Both the position numbers and the translations under genes were made by a program. From Kribbella sp. CA-293567 (GTDB lineage Bacteria > Actinomycetota > Actinomycetes > Propionibacteriales > Kribbellaceae): DNA of 64,000 nt. The stretch spans positions 4,960,001 to 5,024,000 of the forward strand of contig NZ_CP114065.1 of the NCBI RefSeq assembly GCF_027627575.1, read 5' to 3'. Below, piece by piece: positions 32,336 through 42,700 of the stretch (position 1 is its first letter; every line of letters starts with the position of its first letter). The notes below the pieces were generated by a model. The model ran no database searches. It had not been told where the DNA came from and saw only the letters and a program-made list of their open reading frames with translations.

Positions 32336-33595
32336 ATGACCGGCGACCGACCGACCGCCGCGGTACTGGGTTCGGGAGTCTCCGGCCTCACCGCGGCGCA
32401 TCTGCTGCAGCGCACGCACGACGTGACCGTCTTCGAGGCGGACGATCGGCCCGGCGGGCACGCGCACACCCATGACGTGACGGACTCCGCCGGTGGCGCG
32501 CTGCGGATCGACACCGGTTTCATCGTGCACAACGAGCGCACCTACCCCAACCTGCTCCGCCTCTTCGCCGAGCTCGGCATCCGGACGCAGCCGACCGAGA
32601 TGAGCATGAGCGTCCACTGCGACGGCTGCGGTCTCGAGTACGCCGGTGGCCGCGGTGCCCGTGCGCTGTTCAGCCAGCCCCGCCGGGCCGGCGACCCCCG
32701 CTTCCTGCGGATGCTCGCCGAGGTGCCGCGCTTCCACCGCGAAGCCAGGGCGGTCCTGGTCTCCGGGGACGACCAGCAGACCTGGGGCGAGTTCCTCCGG
32801 GCCAACCGCTTCAGCCAGTACTTCGTCCGGCACTTCGCCGTACCGCTGGTGTCCTGTGTCTGGTCGTCCGGCTCCGCCGACGCCGAGCGCTACCCCGCGC
32901 GGTACCTGTTCCAGTTCCTCGACCACCACGGCATGCTGACCGTCAGCGGCTCCCCCAAGTGGCGCACGGTGACCGGCGGCTCGCGCACGTACGTCGACGC
33001 GGTACTCGCCCAGATTGCCGAGGTCCGCCTCTCGACACCGGTCCGCGCCGTACTGCGCCACGACGACTCCGTGGAGGTGATCACCGACCGCTCCGAGCAC
33101 TTCGACAAGGTCGTTGTCGCCACGCACGCCGACACGGCCCTAGCACTCCTCGGCGACGCCACCCCCGAAGAGAAGACCCTGCTGGGCGCCTTCAGCTACT
33201 CCACCAACCCCACCTGGCTGCATACCGACACCGCCGTACTGCCGAAGGCCACTGCTGCCCGCTCGTCGTGGAACTACCGCATGCGTGGTTGCGACACCCC
33301 GGAGCCGCAGGTCCTGGTCAGCTACTGGATGGACCGCCTGCAGCATCTGCAAAGCCCCGACGAGCACCTGGTCACGCTGAACCCCGACGGCTGGGTGGAC
33401 CCGGCCAAGACCATCGCCCAGATGACCTACGCCCACCCCATCTTCACGCCCGAGTCAGTGGCCGCCGCCCCAGTACTACGCACCGCAGGTGGGCCCCGTC
33501 TCGCATTCGCCGGAGCACACCTCGGCTGGGGCTTCCATGAAGACGGCTGCCGGTCAGGAGTAGAGGCTGCCGAGCGACTTGGCGCCAAGTGGTAG
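32336..33595 (+). CDS. FAD-dependent oxidoreductase (COG2907, amine-oxidase-like)
   Basis: 419 aa. N-terminal dinucleotide fold GSGVSGLTAAHLL and EADDRPGGHAHTH bind FAD; the C-terminal FAD motif is FAGAHLGWGFHEDG. COG2907 proteins are predicted flavin oxidoreductases/desaturase-like enzymes found with DUF1365 and cyclopropane-fatty-acid synthase genes. ATG 32336 has GGGAAGG upstream. It opens a four-gene operon with overlaps of 7, 4 and 1 nt. Likely acts on acyl chains; the reaction is not established here. Confidence 0.82.
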   Translation: MTGDRPTAAVLGSGVSGLTAAHLLQRTHDVTVFEADDRPGGHAHTHDVTDSAGGALRIDTGFIVHNERTYPNLLRLFAELGIRTQPTEMSMSVHCDGCGLEYAGGRGARALFSQPRRAGDPRFLRMLAEVPRFHREARAVLVSGDDQQTWGEFLRANRFSQYFVRHFAVPLVSCVWSSGSADAERYPARYLFQFLDHHGMLTVSGSPKWRTVTGGSRTYVDAVLAQIAEVRLSTPVRAVLRHDDSVEVITDRSEHFDKVVVATHADTALALLGDATPEEKTLLGAFSYSTNPTWLHTDTAVLPKATAARSSWNYRMRGCDTPEPQVLVSYWMDRLQHLQSPDEHLVTLNPDGWVDPAKTIAQMTYAHPIFTPESVAAAPVLRTAGGPRLAFAGAHLGWGFHEDGCRSGVEAAERLGAKW

Positions 33596-34308
33596 ACCTG
33601 CCACCGCTGCCGGCCGTAGTGGTCGGCCACGTCAGCCACTCGCGCCGGATGCCGCTGCGCCACAGGTTCCGCTATCGCACCTACCAGTGGCTGGTCGACG
33701 TCGACGCTCTCCCCCGCGGACGCTTCTCGGCCAAGGATCATCTCGGGCTGGGCCCGTCCCTGCGTGACAACGTGGCGACGTTCACCGCGGCCCACGGCGT
33801 CCAGCTCCGGCCGGACGACCGAGTAGTGATGCTGGCCAACGCCAAGAGTGTCTTCGGCTTCGTCTTCGATCCGCTCAGCGTCTTCTGGTGCCTGTCCTCG
33901 GCCGGTGAACTGCGCTGCGTGGTGCTGGAGATCCACAACACCTACGGTGAACGTCACGCGCAGCTGGCCAAGCCGGACGCGGCCGGTCGTTTCACGCTCG
34001 GCAAGGAGTTCTACGTCTCGCCGTTCTTCACGGTGAACGGCCGGTACGACGTCACGCTGCGCCTGGACCAAGAGCGAGTCGCAGTCGCGATCGACCTGGT
34101 CCAGCACGATCGGCGCGTCTTCTCCGCCGCCTTCACCGGCCGGCCGCGGCCGGCCGGCCGCCGTACCGTGGTGCGAGCGGCGTTGCTCACACCCCTGCTC
34201 ACCCATCAGATCTGGCTGTTGATCCGAATGCATGGTGTCTGGCTCTGGCTTCGCCGCCTACCGGTGATCCGTCGAGAGCCCCACGTCCCACCGGAGGGAG
34301 TCCGATGA
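33589..34308 (+). CDS. DUF1365 family protein
   Basis: 239 aa. Family marks: GHVSHSRRMPLRHRFRYR at the N-terminus, FGFVFDPLSVFWCLS, VLEIHNTYGERHAQL, KEFYVSPFF and a hydrophobic C-terminus (ALLTPLLTHQIWLLIRMHGVW, in parts) that may lie at the membrane. No enzyme activity is assigned; always found with COG2907 and CFA synthase, so it belongs to the same lipid pathway. GTG 33589 overlaps the previous stop by 7 nt. Confidence 0.82.
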   Translation: MVDLPPLPAVVVGHVSHSRRMPLRHRFRYRTYQWLVDVDALPRGRFSAKDHLGLGPSLRDNVATFTAAHGVQLRPDDRVVMLANAKSVFGFVFDPLSVFWCLSSAGELRCVVLEIHNTYGERHAQLAKPDAAGRFTLGKEFYVSPFFTVNGRYDVTLRLDQERVAVAIDLVQHDRRVFSAAFTGRPRPAGRRTVVRAALLTPLLTHQIWLLIRMHGVWLWLRRLPVIRREPHVPPEGVR

Positions 34309-35543
34309 GTTCCCTGCTCCTCGTCGATGCCGAGCGTTGGCCGGGCATCGCCCGTACGCCGTACAGCCCGCTGCGGGCCGCGGCCGCACGACGGATCCTG
34401 CGCCGTTCGGCCCGCGACCTGCCGCTGGTCGTGGTGCTGCCGGACGGCAGCCGCGTCGGCGCGGGCGGCGCCGGCGCGCCCGTGATGGAGATCGTCTCCG
34501 AGAGCTTCTTCCACCGGATCGGCGCCGACCTGAAGATCGGCTTCGGCGAGGCGTACATGGCCGGTGACTGGCGCGCCGGCCAGGGCACCGACCTGGCGCA
34601 GCTGCTCGCCGTCTTCGCCGCACGCCTGCCCGAACTGGTCCCGCCGGCGCTGCAGCGCTTCCGCAAGGTGATCGAGCAGCGGATGCCCTCCGCCGAGGAG
34701 AACCACCGATCGGGTGCGCGCTCCAACATCGCCCGGCACTACGACCTGTCCAACGACCTGTTCGCGACCTTCCTGGACGAGACGATGTCGTACTCGTCGG
34801 CCTGGTTCGACTCCGACGACGCGGGGTTCGAGCAGCTCGCCGAGGCCCAGCGCCGCAAGATCGACGGCATCCTCGACTACGCCCAGGTGGGCGCCGGCAG
34901 CCGGGTGCTGGAGATCGGTACCGGCTGGGGGCAGCTCGCGATCCAGGCGGCCCAGCGCGGCGCGACTGTCACGTCGGTGACGTTGTCGGCCGAGCAACGC
35001 GACCTGGCCCGCAAACGGATCGCCGAGGCCGGGGTCGACGCGGAGGTCGAACTGCGTGACTACCGCGACGTCCAGGGCCAGTACGACGCCGTGGTCAGCG
35101 TCGAGATGATCGAGGCCGTCGGCGCGCGGTACTGGCCGACGTACTTCGCGACCATCGACCGGTTGCTGGCTCCCGGCGGCCGGTTCGCGCTGCAGTCGAT
35201 CACCATGCCGCACGACCGGCTGCTCGTCACCAGGCACGCCCAGAGCTGGATCCACCAGTACATCTTCCCGGGCGGCCTGATCCCCTCGTTGACCGCGATC
35301 GAACAGATCGCGGGCGCGGCGGGCGGGCTCGAGATCGAACATCGCCGCGACCTCGGGCCCGCCTACGCCCACACGCTGCACCTGTGGCGCGAGCGGTTCA
35401 CCGACCGCGCCGCCGAGGTGGCCAATCTCGGCTTCGACGCCGTCTTCCGGCGGATGTGGGAGTTCTACCTCGCCTACTCCGAGGCCGGTTTCCGCTCCGG
35501 CTACCTCGGGGTCTCCCAACTCGCTCTGGTCAGGAAGGTCTGA
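34305..35543 (+). CDS. Cyclopropane-fatty-acyl-phospholipid synthase family methyltransferase
   Basis: 412 aa. The N-terminal lipid-binding part is followed by the SAM domain: ARSNIARHYDLSNDLF, FLDETMSYSSAWF, VLEIGTGWGQLAIQAA, VSVEMIEAVGARYWP and QYIFPGG are hallmarks of CFA synthases, which add a methylene or methyl carbon to unsaturated acyl chains of membrane lipids. Start ATG 34305 overlaps the DUF1365 stop (ATGA). In this operon context the product may be cyclopropane, methyl-branched or furan fatty acids. Confidence 0.88.
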   Translation: MSSLLLVDAERWPGIARTPYSPLRAAAARRILRRSARDLPLVVVLPDGSRVGAGGAGAPVMEIVSESFFHRIGADLKIGFGEAYMAGDWRAGQGTDLAQLLAVFAARLPELVPPALQRFRKVIEQRMPSAEENHRSGARSNIARHYDLSNDLFATFLDETMSYSSAWFDSDDAGFEQLAEAQRRKIDGILDYAQVGAGSRVLEIGTGWGQLAIQAAQRGATVTSVTLSAEQRDLARKRIAEAGVDAEVELRDYRDVQGQYDAVVSVEMIEAVGARYWPTYFATIDRLLAPGGRFALQSITMPHDRLLVTRHAQSWIHQYIFPGGLIPSLTAIEQIAGAAGGLEIEHRRDLGPAYAHTLHLWRERFTDRAAEVANLGFDAVFRRMWEFYLAYSEAGFRSGYLGVSQLALVRKV

Positions 35544-36280
35544 TGGAACTCGCCGGACGCAGGATCTGGGTCGTCGGTGCCTCCTCGGGCATCGGCGCGG
35601 CCCTCGCGCGGGAGCTGTGCAAGCGCGGGGCGAACGTCGCGGTGTCCGCGCGGCGGGCCGACGCCCTACGGGAGGTGGCCGGCGAGTGGATGACCGCCGT
35701 GCCGTGCGACATCACCGACCCCGACCAGGTCAAGAAGGCCGCGGAGGCCGTCGCGGCCGAGCTGGGCGGGATCGACATCGCGGTCCTGAGCGCCGGCTAC
35801 TGGGCCCAGATGGGCAGCGACTTCGACGTCGAGTCGTTCAACCGGCATCTGGCGGTCAACCTGACCGGGATGGCCAACTGCCTCGGTGAGCTGATCCCGC
35901 GGATGAAGGCTCAGAAGGCCGGGATGATCGTCGGCATCTCGTCGGTCGCCGGATACCGCGGCCTGCCCGGTTCCGAGGCGTACGGCGCGACGAAGGCGGC
36001 GCAGATCAACCTGCTGGAGTCTCTGCGGGTGCGGCTGCGGCCCGACGGCATCGACGTACTGACCGTCTGCCCCGGCTTCGTCGAGACCGAGATGACCGAG
36101 CAGAACAGCTTCCCGATGCCGTTCATCGTCTCGGCCGAGGAGGCCGGCCGGGCGATCGCGGACGGCATCGCGAACCGGTCCGCGCGGATCGTCTTCCCGT
36201 GGCAGATGTCGCTGCTGATGCGGCTGGCCAAGGTGGTGCCCGACCGGCTGTGGTCGATCGCTCTCACGCCTCGGTCCTGA
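35543..36280 (+). CDS. Short-chain dehydrogenase/reductase
   Basis: 245 aa classical SDR: GASSGIGAALA cofactor loop, LSAGYW (the usual NAG replaced by SAG), catalytic Ser in GISSVAGYRG and YGATK. The start shares one base with the stop of the CFA gene (TGATG), so it is translationally coupled and is the last gene of the operon. Probably reduces or oxidises an intermediate of the lipid modification; substrate unknown. Confidence 0.87.
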   Translation: MELAGRRIWVVGASSGIGAALARELCKRGANVAVSARRADALREVAGEWMTAVPCDITDPDQVKKAAEAVAAELGGIDIAVLSAGYWAQMGSDFDVESFNRHLAVNLTGMANCLGELIPRMKAQKAGMIVGISSVAGYRGLPGSEAYGATKAAQINLLESLRVRLRPDGIDVLTVCPGFVETEMTEQNSFPMPFIVSAEEAGRAIADGIANRSARIVFPWQMSLLMRLAKVVPDRLWSIALTPRS

Positions 36281-36282
36281 AC

Positions 36283-36345
36283 TGTCCGAATCAGGACAAG
36301 GCTGTTGCCCTGCCGTCCGGCGGTTGCATACGGTCCTTCGGGACC
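36283..36345 (+). promoter_or_regulatory. Inverted repeat and UUCG hairpin before the rhamnosidase
   Basis: TGTCC-GAATCA-GGACA (36283-36298) and GGTCC-TTCG-GGACC (36332-36345) both lie in the 96-bp gap. The first resembles an operator; the second is a stable tetraloop hairpin that could end the SDR operon. Confidence 0.5.
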
Positions 36346-36376
36346 CTGCCCACTGCCGTGTTGAGGAGCTTGCCTG

Positions 36377-39052
36377 ATGTCTGTCGCACCGGACAGCTGG
36401 ACCCCGGGCGGGCCGTTGACCGCGGACAAGCTCACCACCGAGTACGCCGACCGCCCACTCGGCACGGATGCCGCCCGGCCCCGGCTCGGGTGGATCGCGA
36501 CCGCGCCCGGGTACGGCGCGACCCAGTCGGCGTACCAGGTGCTGGTGGCGTCGTCGCCTGACCTGCTGACGCCGGAAACGGCCGACGTGTGGGACTCCGG
36601 GCAGGTGATGTCCGCGCAGAGCTTCGGCATCCCGTACGGCGGCCCGTCGCCGGCCCCGCGGACCCGCTACCACTGGGCGGTCCGGCTGTGGGACGGCCGG
36701 GACCAGGCCGGTCGGTGGAGCCGGCCGAGCTGGTTCGAGACCGGGTTGCTCGACGAGGGATTCGGCAGCGCGCAATGGATCGGGGCTCGTGACTCCGAGG
36801 TACGCGACGAGGAGGTGCCCGCTCCGTTGCTGCGGCGCGCCTTCACCGTCCGGGACGGAGTACGGAGCGCGCGGCTCTATGCGAGTGGCCTGGCCTACCA
36901 GGAACTACGGATCAACGGGCAACGCGTCGGTGACTCGGTGCTCGATCCCGGCTTCACCGACTACGAGGACACCGTCCTGTCGGTCACGTACGACGTCACC
37001 GCGCTGCTGCTGGCCGGCGACAACGTGCTCGGCGCCGAACTGGGTCGCGGGTTCTTCGGTCTATCGACTCCGAACGTGTGGCGCTGGCACCAGACGCCGT
37101 GGACTGCTCAGCCGCGATTGCTCGCCCGGCTGGTGATCGAGCACACCGACGGTGACGTGACCGAGATCGTCAGCGACGGCAGTTGGCGGGTGGCGGACGG
37201 CCCGACCCGCTTCGACTCGTTGTTCTCCGGTGAGACCTATGACGCCCGGCTGCATCCGGCCGGCTGGGACGAGTCCGGTTTCGACGACTCCGGGTGGAGC
37301 GCGGCACTCGTCGTACCGGCTCCTCGGGGACAGGTGCGGGCGCAGGAACACGAGCCGATCCGGGTGGTCGAGGACGTCGTACCGGTGGAGTTCGGCCAGC
37401 CCAGGCCGGGCGTGTGGATCGCCGATTTCGGCCGGACCACCGCCGGCTGGACCAAGCTGCGGGTCACCGCGCCGGCCGGTACGACGATCTCGCTCACCCA
37501 CGGCGAGTCGTTGCTTGCCGACGGCACCGTTTTCGCGGAGAACCCGAACGTCCGGTCCGAGCGCTTCCAGCGTGACGAGTACATTGCCGCGGGCAACGGT
37601 GTCGAGGAGTGGGAACCGCGCTTCTCCTACAAGGGCTTCCGCTACGTGCAGCTCGAAGGCTTCCCGGGGGTGCCGACGCCCGGCTCGGTGACGATGCGGG
37701 TGGTGCACTCCGACGTCGCGACGGTCAGCCGGTTCAGTGCCGATCAGCCGCTCTACGAGCAGCTCGACCAGGCGATGCGGCGGACCGTGCTGAACAACCT
37801 GCACGGCATCCCGACCGACACCCCGAAAATGGAGAAGAACGGCTGGACCGGCGACGCCCAGGTCGGCGCCCCGACGATGGCCGGCACGCTCGGAATGGCC
37901 CGCTTCTTCACCAAGTGGCTCGGCGATCTGCGCGACAGCCAGGACGAGAACGGCAGACTGCCCGTGATCGTGCCGACCGGCGGCTGGGGGTACTCCGAGC
38001 TCTCCCCCGCCACCGAGTGGTCGACCGTCTACCCGTTCCTGCTGCGCGAGATGCACCGCTGGTACGGCGACGAACGCCTGCTCGCCGAGCACTGGGCTCC
38101 CGTGCTGCGCTACCTCGACTACGAACTCGGCCGGGTCGAGGACGGACTGTCGCTGAGCGTCCTCGGCGACTGGATCCCGCCGGGCTACCCCGACGGGCCG
38201 CCACCGGAAGACCGCCGGCTGACCGGTACGGCGTACCTGCACCGCGCCGTCGTCGCGGCGGCCGAGATCGGTGAGATCCTCGGCCACCCGGAGGAGGTCG
38301 ACCGGCTCCGCAAGGCCGCGCGCGAGCTGGCCGACGGGTTGAACCGCGCGTTCCTGGACCGGGAGGCCGGGAGCTACCGGACCGCGTCGGACCCGGACTA
38401 CCGGCAGACCTCGAACGCGTTGCCGCTCGCCTTCGGGCTGGTCCCGTCCGACCTGGTGCCGGCCGTGGTGGCCAACCTGGTGGCCGATATCGAGGCACGG
38501 GACTTCCATCTCAACACGGGCTGTCTGGGCGTCGGCGTACTGCTGCCGGTGCTGACCGAGCACGGTCATCCGGAGGTCGCGGCGAAGGTCGCGTTGCAGC
38601 GGTCGTACCCCAGTTGGGGTTACTGGTTCGACAACGGCGCCGACACGATGTGGGAGATGTGGGAGACCGGCACCCGTTCGCGCAACCACTACTTCCAGGG
38701 GACCGTGGCGCAATGGCTGCTGGAGAACGTCGCCGGTCTCCGGAACCTGGCGAACGGCTGGGAACGCATCCTGATCAGGCCGGACGCGCGGTCGCAGGTG
38801 GATTCGGCGTCGCTGCGGACCGACACCGTGCGTGGACGCGTCTCGGTGTCATGGCGACGGGTCGGGCGGGTGTTCCAGCTCGAAGTACAGGTGCCGGTCG
38901 GCGCGACGGCCGAAGTCCACGTGCCGTCCGATGCCGCGACCGATGTGACGGTCGTGCCGGCGCCCTATGCGCCCGAGCCGGAGCACGTCGACGGCTACTG
39001 CGTCTTCACCGTGCCGTCAGGTCACTGGAACTTCACGTCGCGGACTTCGTGA
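36377..39052 (+). CDS. Alpha-L-rhamnosidase (GH78)
   Basis: 891 aa, normal length for the family. N-terminal beta domains (about 15-330) precede an (alpha/alpha)6 barrel and a C-terminal beta sandwich. The catalytic signature TDTPKMEKNGWTGDAQV contains the general acid Glu486. Other marks are WDSGQV, DPGFTDYEDTVL and GADTMWEMWETG. It frees L-rhamnose from plant or bacterial glycosides. No signal peptide, so it acts on imported oligosaccharides. ATG 36377 is preceded by GAGGAG. The end overlaps trmB by 20 nt. Confidence 0.92.
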   Translation: MSVAPDSWTPGGPLTADKLTTEYADRPLGTDAARPRLGWIATAPGYGATQSAYQVLVASSPDLLTPETADVWDSGQVMSAQSFGIPYGGPSPAPRTRYHWAVRLWDGRDQAGRWSRPSWFETGLLDEGFGSAQWIGARDSEVRDEEVPAPLLRRAFTVRDGVRSARLYASGLAYQELRINGQRVGDSVLDPGFTDYEDTVLSVTYDVTALLLAGDNVLGAELGRGFFGLSTPNVWRWHQTPWTAQPRLLARLVIEHTDGDVTEIVSDGSWRVADGPTRFDSLFSGETYDARLHPAGWDESGFDDSGWSAALVVPAPRGQVRAQEHEPIRVVEDVVPVEFGQPRPGVWIADFGRTTAGWTKLRVTAPAGTTISLTHGESLLADGTVFAENPNVRSERFQRDEYIAAGNGVEEWEPRFSYKGFRYVQLEGFPGVPTPGSVTMRVVHSDVATVSRFSADQPLYEQLDQAMRRTVLNNLHGIPTDTPKMEKNGWTGDAQVGAPTMAGTLGMARFFTKWLGDLRDSQDENGRLPVIVPTGGWGYSELSPATEWSTVYPFLLREMHRWYGDERLLAEHWAPVLRYLDYELGRVEDGLSLSVLGDWIPPGYPDGPPPEDRRLTGTAYLHRAVVAAAEIGEILGHPEEVDRLRKAARELADGLNRAFLDREAGSYRTASDPDYRQTSNALPLAFGLVPSDLVPAVVANLVADIEARDFHLNTGCLGVGVLLPVLTEHGHPEVAAKVALQRSYPSWGYWFDNGADTMWEMWETGTRSRNHYFQGTVAQWLLENVAGLRNLANGWERILIRPDARSQVDSASLRTDTVRGRVSVSWRRVGRVFQLEVQVPVGATAEVHVPSDAATDVTVVPAPYAPEPEHVDGYCVFTVPSGHWNFTSRTS

Positions 39053-39746
39053 ACATCAGGTCGCGGCATTCGCGGCCTTCGCGGTGCGCCCGCGACTCGA
39101 ACTTGGTGACCGGCCGCCAGTCGGGCCGCGGCGCCCAGCCCGCGGCCGAGCCGCCGTACTCGTTGACCAGCGCCGGCTCGGCCTCGCAGATCGCCAGCAT
39201 GGCCTCCGCGTAGTCCTCCCAGTCGGTTGCCAGATGCAACCTTCCTCCGGGCCGCAGCCGGGAGGCGAGCAACTTCACGAACGGTGCCGTGATCAACCGC
39301 CGCTTGTGGTGCCGCTTCTTCTGCCACGGATCCGGGAAGAACACCCGGACCCCGGCCAGCGTGTCCGGCCGTACGTGGTCGCGGAGGAAGTCGAGCGCGT
39401 CCCCGTGCAGCAACCGGACGTTGTCCAGCTCGTACTTCTCCACCCACAACATCAGCTGCCCGAGCCCGGCCGGATAGACCTCGGCCGCCAGATGGTTGAC
39501 CTCCGGCGCCTGCCGGGCCAGCTGCGAGGTCCCCTCGCCCATCCCCGACCCGATCTCCAGCACCACCGGCGCTTCCCGCCCGAACCACTCCGCCAGGTCG
39601 ACCTCACCCGCCGGCAACTCCTCGAGCTTGCGCCCCACCCCGGCCCAGTTGGTCTCCCACACCCGCTGCTGCCCAACCGTCATCCGCACACTCCGCCGGA
39701 CATGGCTGAACACCCCCGCCTGCCTGACCTGATCCACCGTCTCCAC
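39033..39746 (-). CDS. trmB: tRNA (guanine-N7-)-methyltransferase
   Basis: 237 aa. It makes m7G46 in tRNA using SAM. Conserved blocks: VLEIGSGMGEGTSQLA, LAAEVYPAGLGQLM, VFFPDPWQKKRHHKRRL and LHLATDWEDYAEAM. The C-terminal PVTKFESRAHREGR is also typical. GTG 39746 is the likely start. It follows glnE by 49 bp in the same direction and overlaps the 3' end of the rhamnosidase gene. Confidence 0.92.
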   Translation of the reverse strand: METVDQVRQAGVFSHVRRSVRMTVGQQRVWETNWAGVGRKLEELPAGEVDLAEWFGREAPVVLEIGSGMGEGTSQLARQAPEVNHLAAEVYPAGLGQLMLWVEKYELDNVRLLHGDALDFLRDHVRPDTLAGVRVFFPDPWQKKRHHKRRLITAPFVKLLASRLRPGGRLHLATDWEDYAEAMLAICEAEPALVNEYGGSAAGWAPRPDWRPVTKFESRAHREGRECRDLMFTKSAT

Positions 39747-39795
39747 CCAGCAATCCTAAGTGAGCCCCCACACCACCCCGAATCTCACTGCAGTC

Positions 39796-42700
39796 TCAGT
39801 CGCCCCAGAACAAGCGGTCGACCACGTTGCGCGCCTGGCGGGTCCGGCGGCGGTAGTCGTCGGAGAACTGGCTGGTCTCGCCTGGGTTGTAGCCGCAGAT
39901 CTGGGCGACGGCGGCCAGGTCGCGGGGGTCTCGGGGCAGGGAGTCGCCGGGGCGGGCGCGCACCAGCATGATGGCGTTGCGGATCCGGGTGGCCATCTCC
40001 CAGGCGCGGCACAGGACGTCGGCGTCGGGCGCTTCGACCAGGCCGACGTCGACCGCCGCTCGGAGAGTGCCCAGCGTGCGGGTGGTGCGCAGGTCCTGGA
40101 TCCGGTGGGCGTAGCGCATCTGCAGGAGCTGGACGGTCCACTCGATGTCCGCCAGGCCGCCGCGTCCCAGCTTGGTGTGGGTCGCCGGGTCGGCGCCGCG
40201 CGGCAGACGTTCGGCGTCGACGCGCGCCTTGATGCGGCGGATTTCCAGCACGTCGCGGTCGGAGATACCGCCCTCCGGGTACCGCAGCGGGTCGATCAGC
40301 GCGCGGAACGCGTCACACAGTTCGGGGTCGCCGCACAGCGGATCGGCGCGCAGCAACGCTTGCGCCTCCCACACGGCCGACCAGCGTGCGTAGTACGACG
40401 CGTAGGAAGCGAGCGTGCGCACCAGCGGTCCCTGCCGGCCCTCGGGACGCAGGTCGGCGTCGATCGCGACCGCCGGATCCGCACCGGGCAGCGCCAGCAA
40501 CCGTCGCAGTTCCGAGGCCACCTGCGTGGCGAAGTCCGTCGCGGCCTTCTCCGAGGCACCGGGCACCGGGTCGTGCACGAACATCACGTCGGCGTCGCTG
40601 CCGTAGCTGAGCTCGTGCCCACCGAACCGCCCCATCGCGACGATCGACATCCGGGTCGGCTCCGGCTCACCCTTCGCCACCGTCCGCCGAGCCACCTCGA
40701 GCGCGGCGGTCAGCGTCGCCACCGACACGGTCGTGAGCGCCTCCCCGACCGCCTCGACCTCCAGCAACCCGGACAGGTCCGACGCTGCGATCCGGAACAG
40801 CTCCCGCCGCCGCGCCCCCCGAATCGCCGCCACCGCGGCCACCGGCTCGTCCTGCCTGCGGCCGGCCGCCGACATCTCGCTCAGCAACGACTCCAGCGCC
40901 CGAGGCGCCAGCTCCCGCTCGTCGGCCAGCATCGCGGTTGCCTCCGGCGCGCGCTGCAACAGGTCCACGGCGTACCGGCCGCTGGCGAGCAGGTGCGCGA
41001 GCCGCTCCGCCGATGCGCCCTCATCACGCAACTGACGCAGGTACCACGGCGTGGAGCCCAGCGAGTCGGAGATCGTCCGGAAGGCCAGCAACCCGGCATC
41101 AGGATCAGGCGACTCGGCGAACCACCCGAGCATCGCCGGCAGCAGTGCCCGCTGGATCGACGACCGCCGCGAGACCCCTTCCGACAACGCCTCGATGTGG
41201 CGCAGCGCCGATCCCGGATCGGCGTACCCGAGCGCGGTCAGCCGCTGCTTGGCGGCTTCCGGCGTCAGCCGCACCTCTTCACCGGGGATCCGCGCGACAG
41301 CAGCCAGCAGCGGCCGGTAGAAGAGCTTCTCGTGCAGCCGCCGTACTTCGAGCCCCTGCTTCTTCCACGCCGTCATCAGATCGTCGATCGGGTTTTTCGT
41401 GAACCCCAGCGACCGCCCGAGCCGGCGCAGATCGTCGTCGTCATCAGGCACCTGGTGGGTCCGCCGCAGCCGGTACAACTGGATCCGGTGCTCCATCGAC
41501 CGCAGGAACCGGTACGCATCAGCCAGTACCGCGCCGTCGGTCCGCCCCACATATCCACAGGTCGTCAGCTGCTCCAGCGCGATCAGCGTCGTTCCGCTGC
41601 GCACCGACTCGTCGCTCCGGCCGTGCACGAGCTGCAGCAGCTGTACCGCGAACTCCACGTCCCGCAACCCGCCAGGACCGAGTTTGAGCTGACGATCCGC
41701 GTCGGCCGCCGGGATGTGGTCGACGACCCGCCGTCGCATCGCCTGGACGTCGCCGACGAAACCCTCGCGGTCGGCCGCCGACCAGACCAGCTCCCGCGTC
41801 TTCTCGGCGTACAACTCGCCCAGCTCGGCGTCCCCGGCGACAGCTCGCGCCTTGAGCAGAGCTTGGAACTCCCAGGTCTTCGCCCACCGTTGGTAGTACG
41901 CGAGGTGGCTGTCGAGCGTGCGCACCAGCGGGCCCGCCTTGCCCTCCGGCCGCAGGGCGGCATCGACCGGCCAGAGCGTGCCCTCCGCGGTCTGCGCCGA
42001 GCAGATCCGCATGGTTGCCGAGGCCAGCGCGGTGGCGGTCTTCAGCGCGGGCGCCTCCTCCTGACCTTCCAGCGGTTCGGCGACGAACAGCACGTCGACG
42101 TCGCTCACGTAGTTGAGTTCCCGGCCGCCACACTTGCCCATAGCAACGATTGCGAGCCGGCAGTCGGCCGCCTTCGGATGCGCGGCGAAGTACTCGTTGC
42201 GGGCGATCTGCAGCGCGGTCTGCAGCGCACCACCGGCGAGATCAGCCAGTACTGCGGCGGTTTCGTCGACCAGCAGCCCTTCGGCGAGGTCCCGGGCGGC
42301 AAGGCGGAGCAGCAGTCGCCGGTACTCCACCCGCAGCGCGTCGGTCGGGTTCGGCGCATCGACAGCCGTCGCGAGGCAGGCGGCGACGTCGTCGGGGGTC
42401 GGCCGGGACGCGGCGAGTGCCGGATCCGCCAGGTCGTACCAGTGCCGTGGGTGCACGCTGAGATGCCGTCCGAGCGCTTCGCTGGCCCCGAGCACGTAGA
42501 TCAACCGGCGACGGAAGTCCGCGTCCAGGTCGAGAGTGCGGGCGAAGGCGGCCAGGTCGAACTCGTTGGCGTGCAGCGACTCGGCGATCCCGAGCAGACC
42601 GCAGAGCGCGAGATCCGGGTCGGCCGACTCCGACAGCGAAGCGATCAACTGGTCGCTCGCCATCGGGCCGTACTCCCCCGGGGCACTCAGCGCGTCCAGC

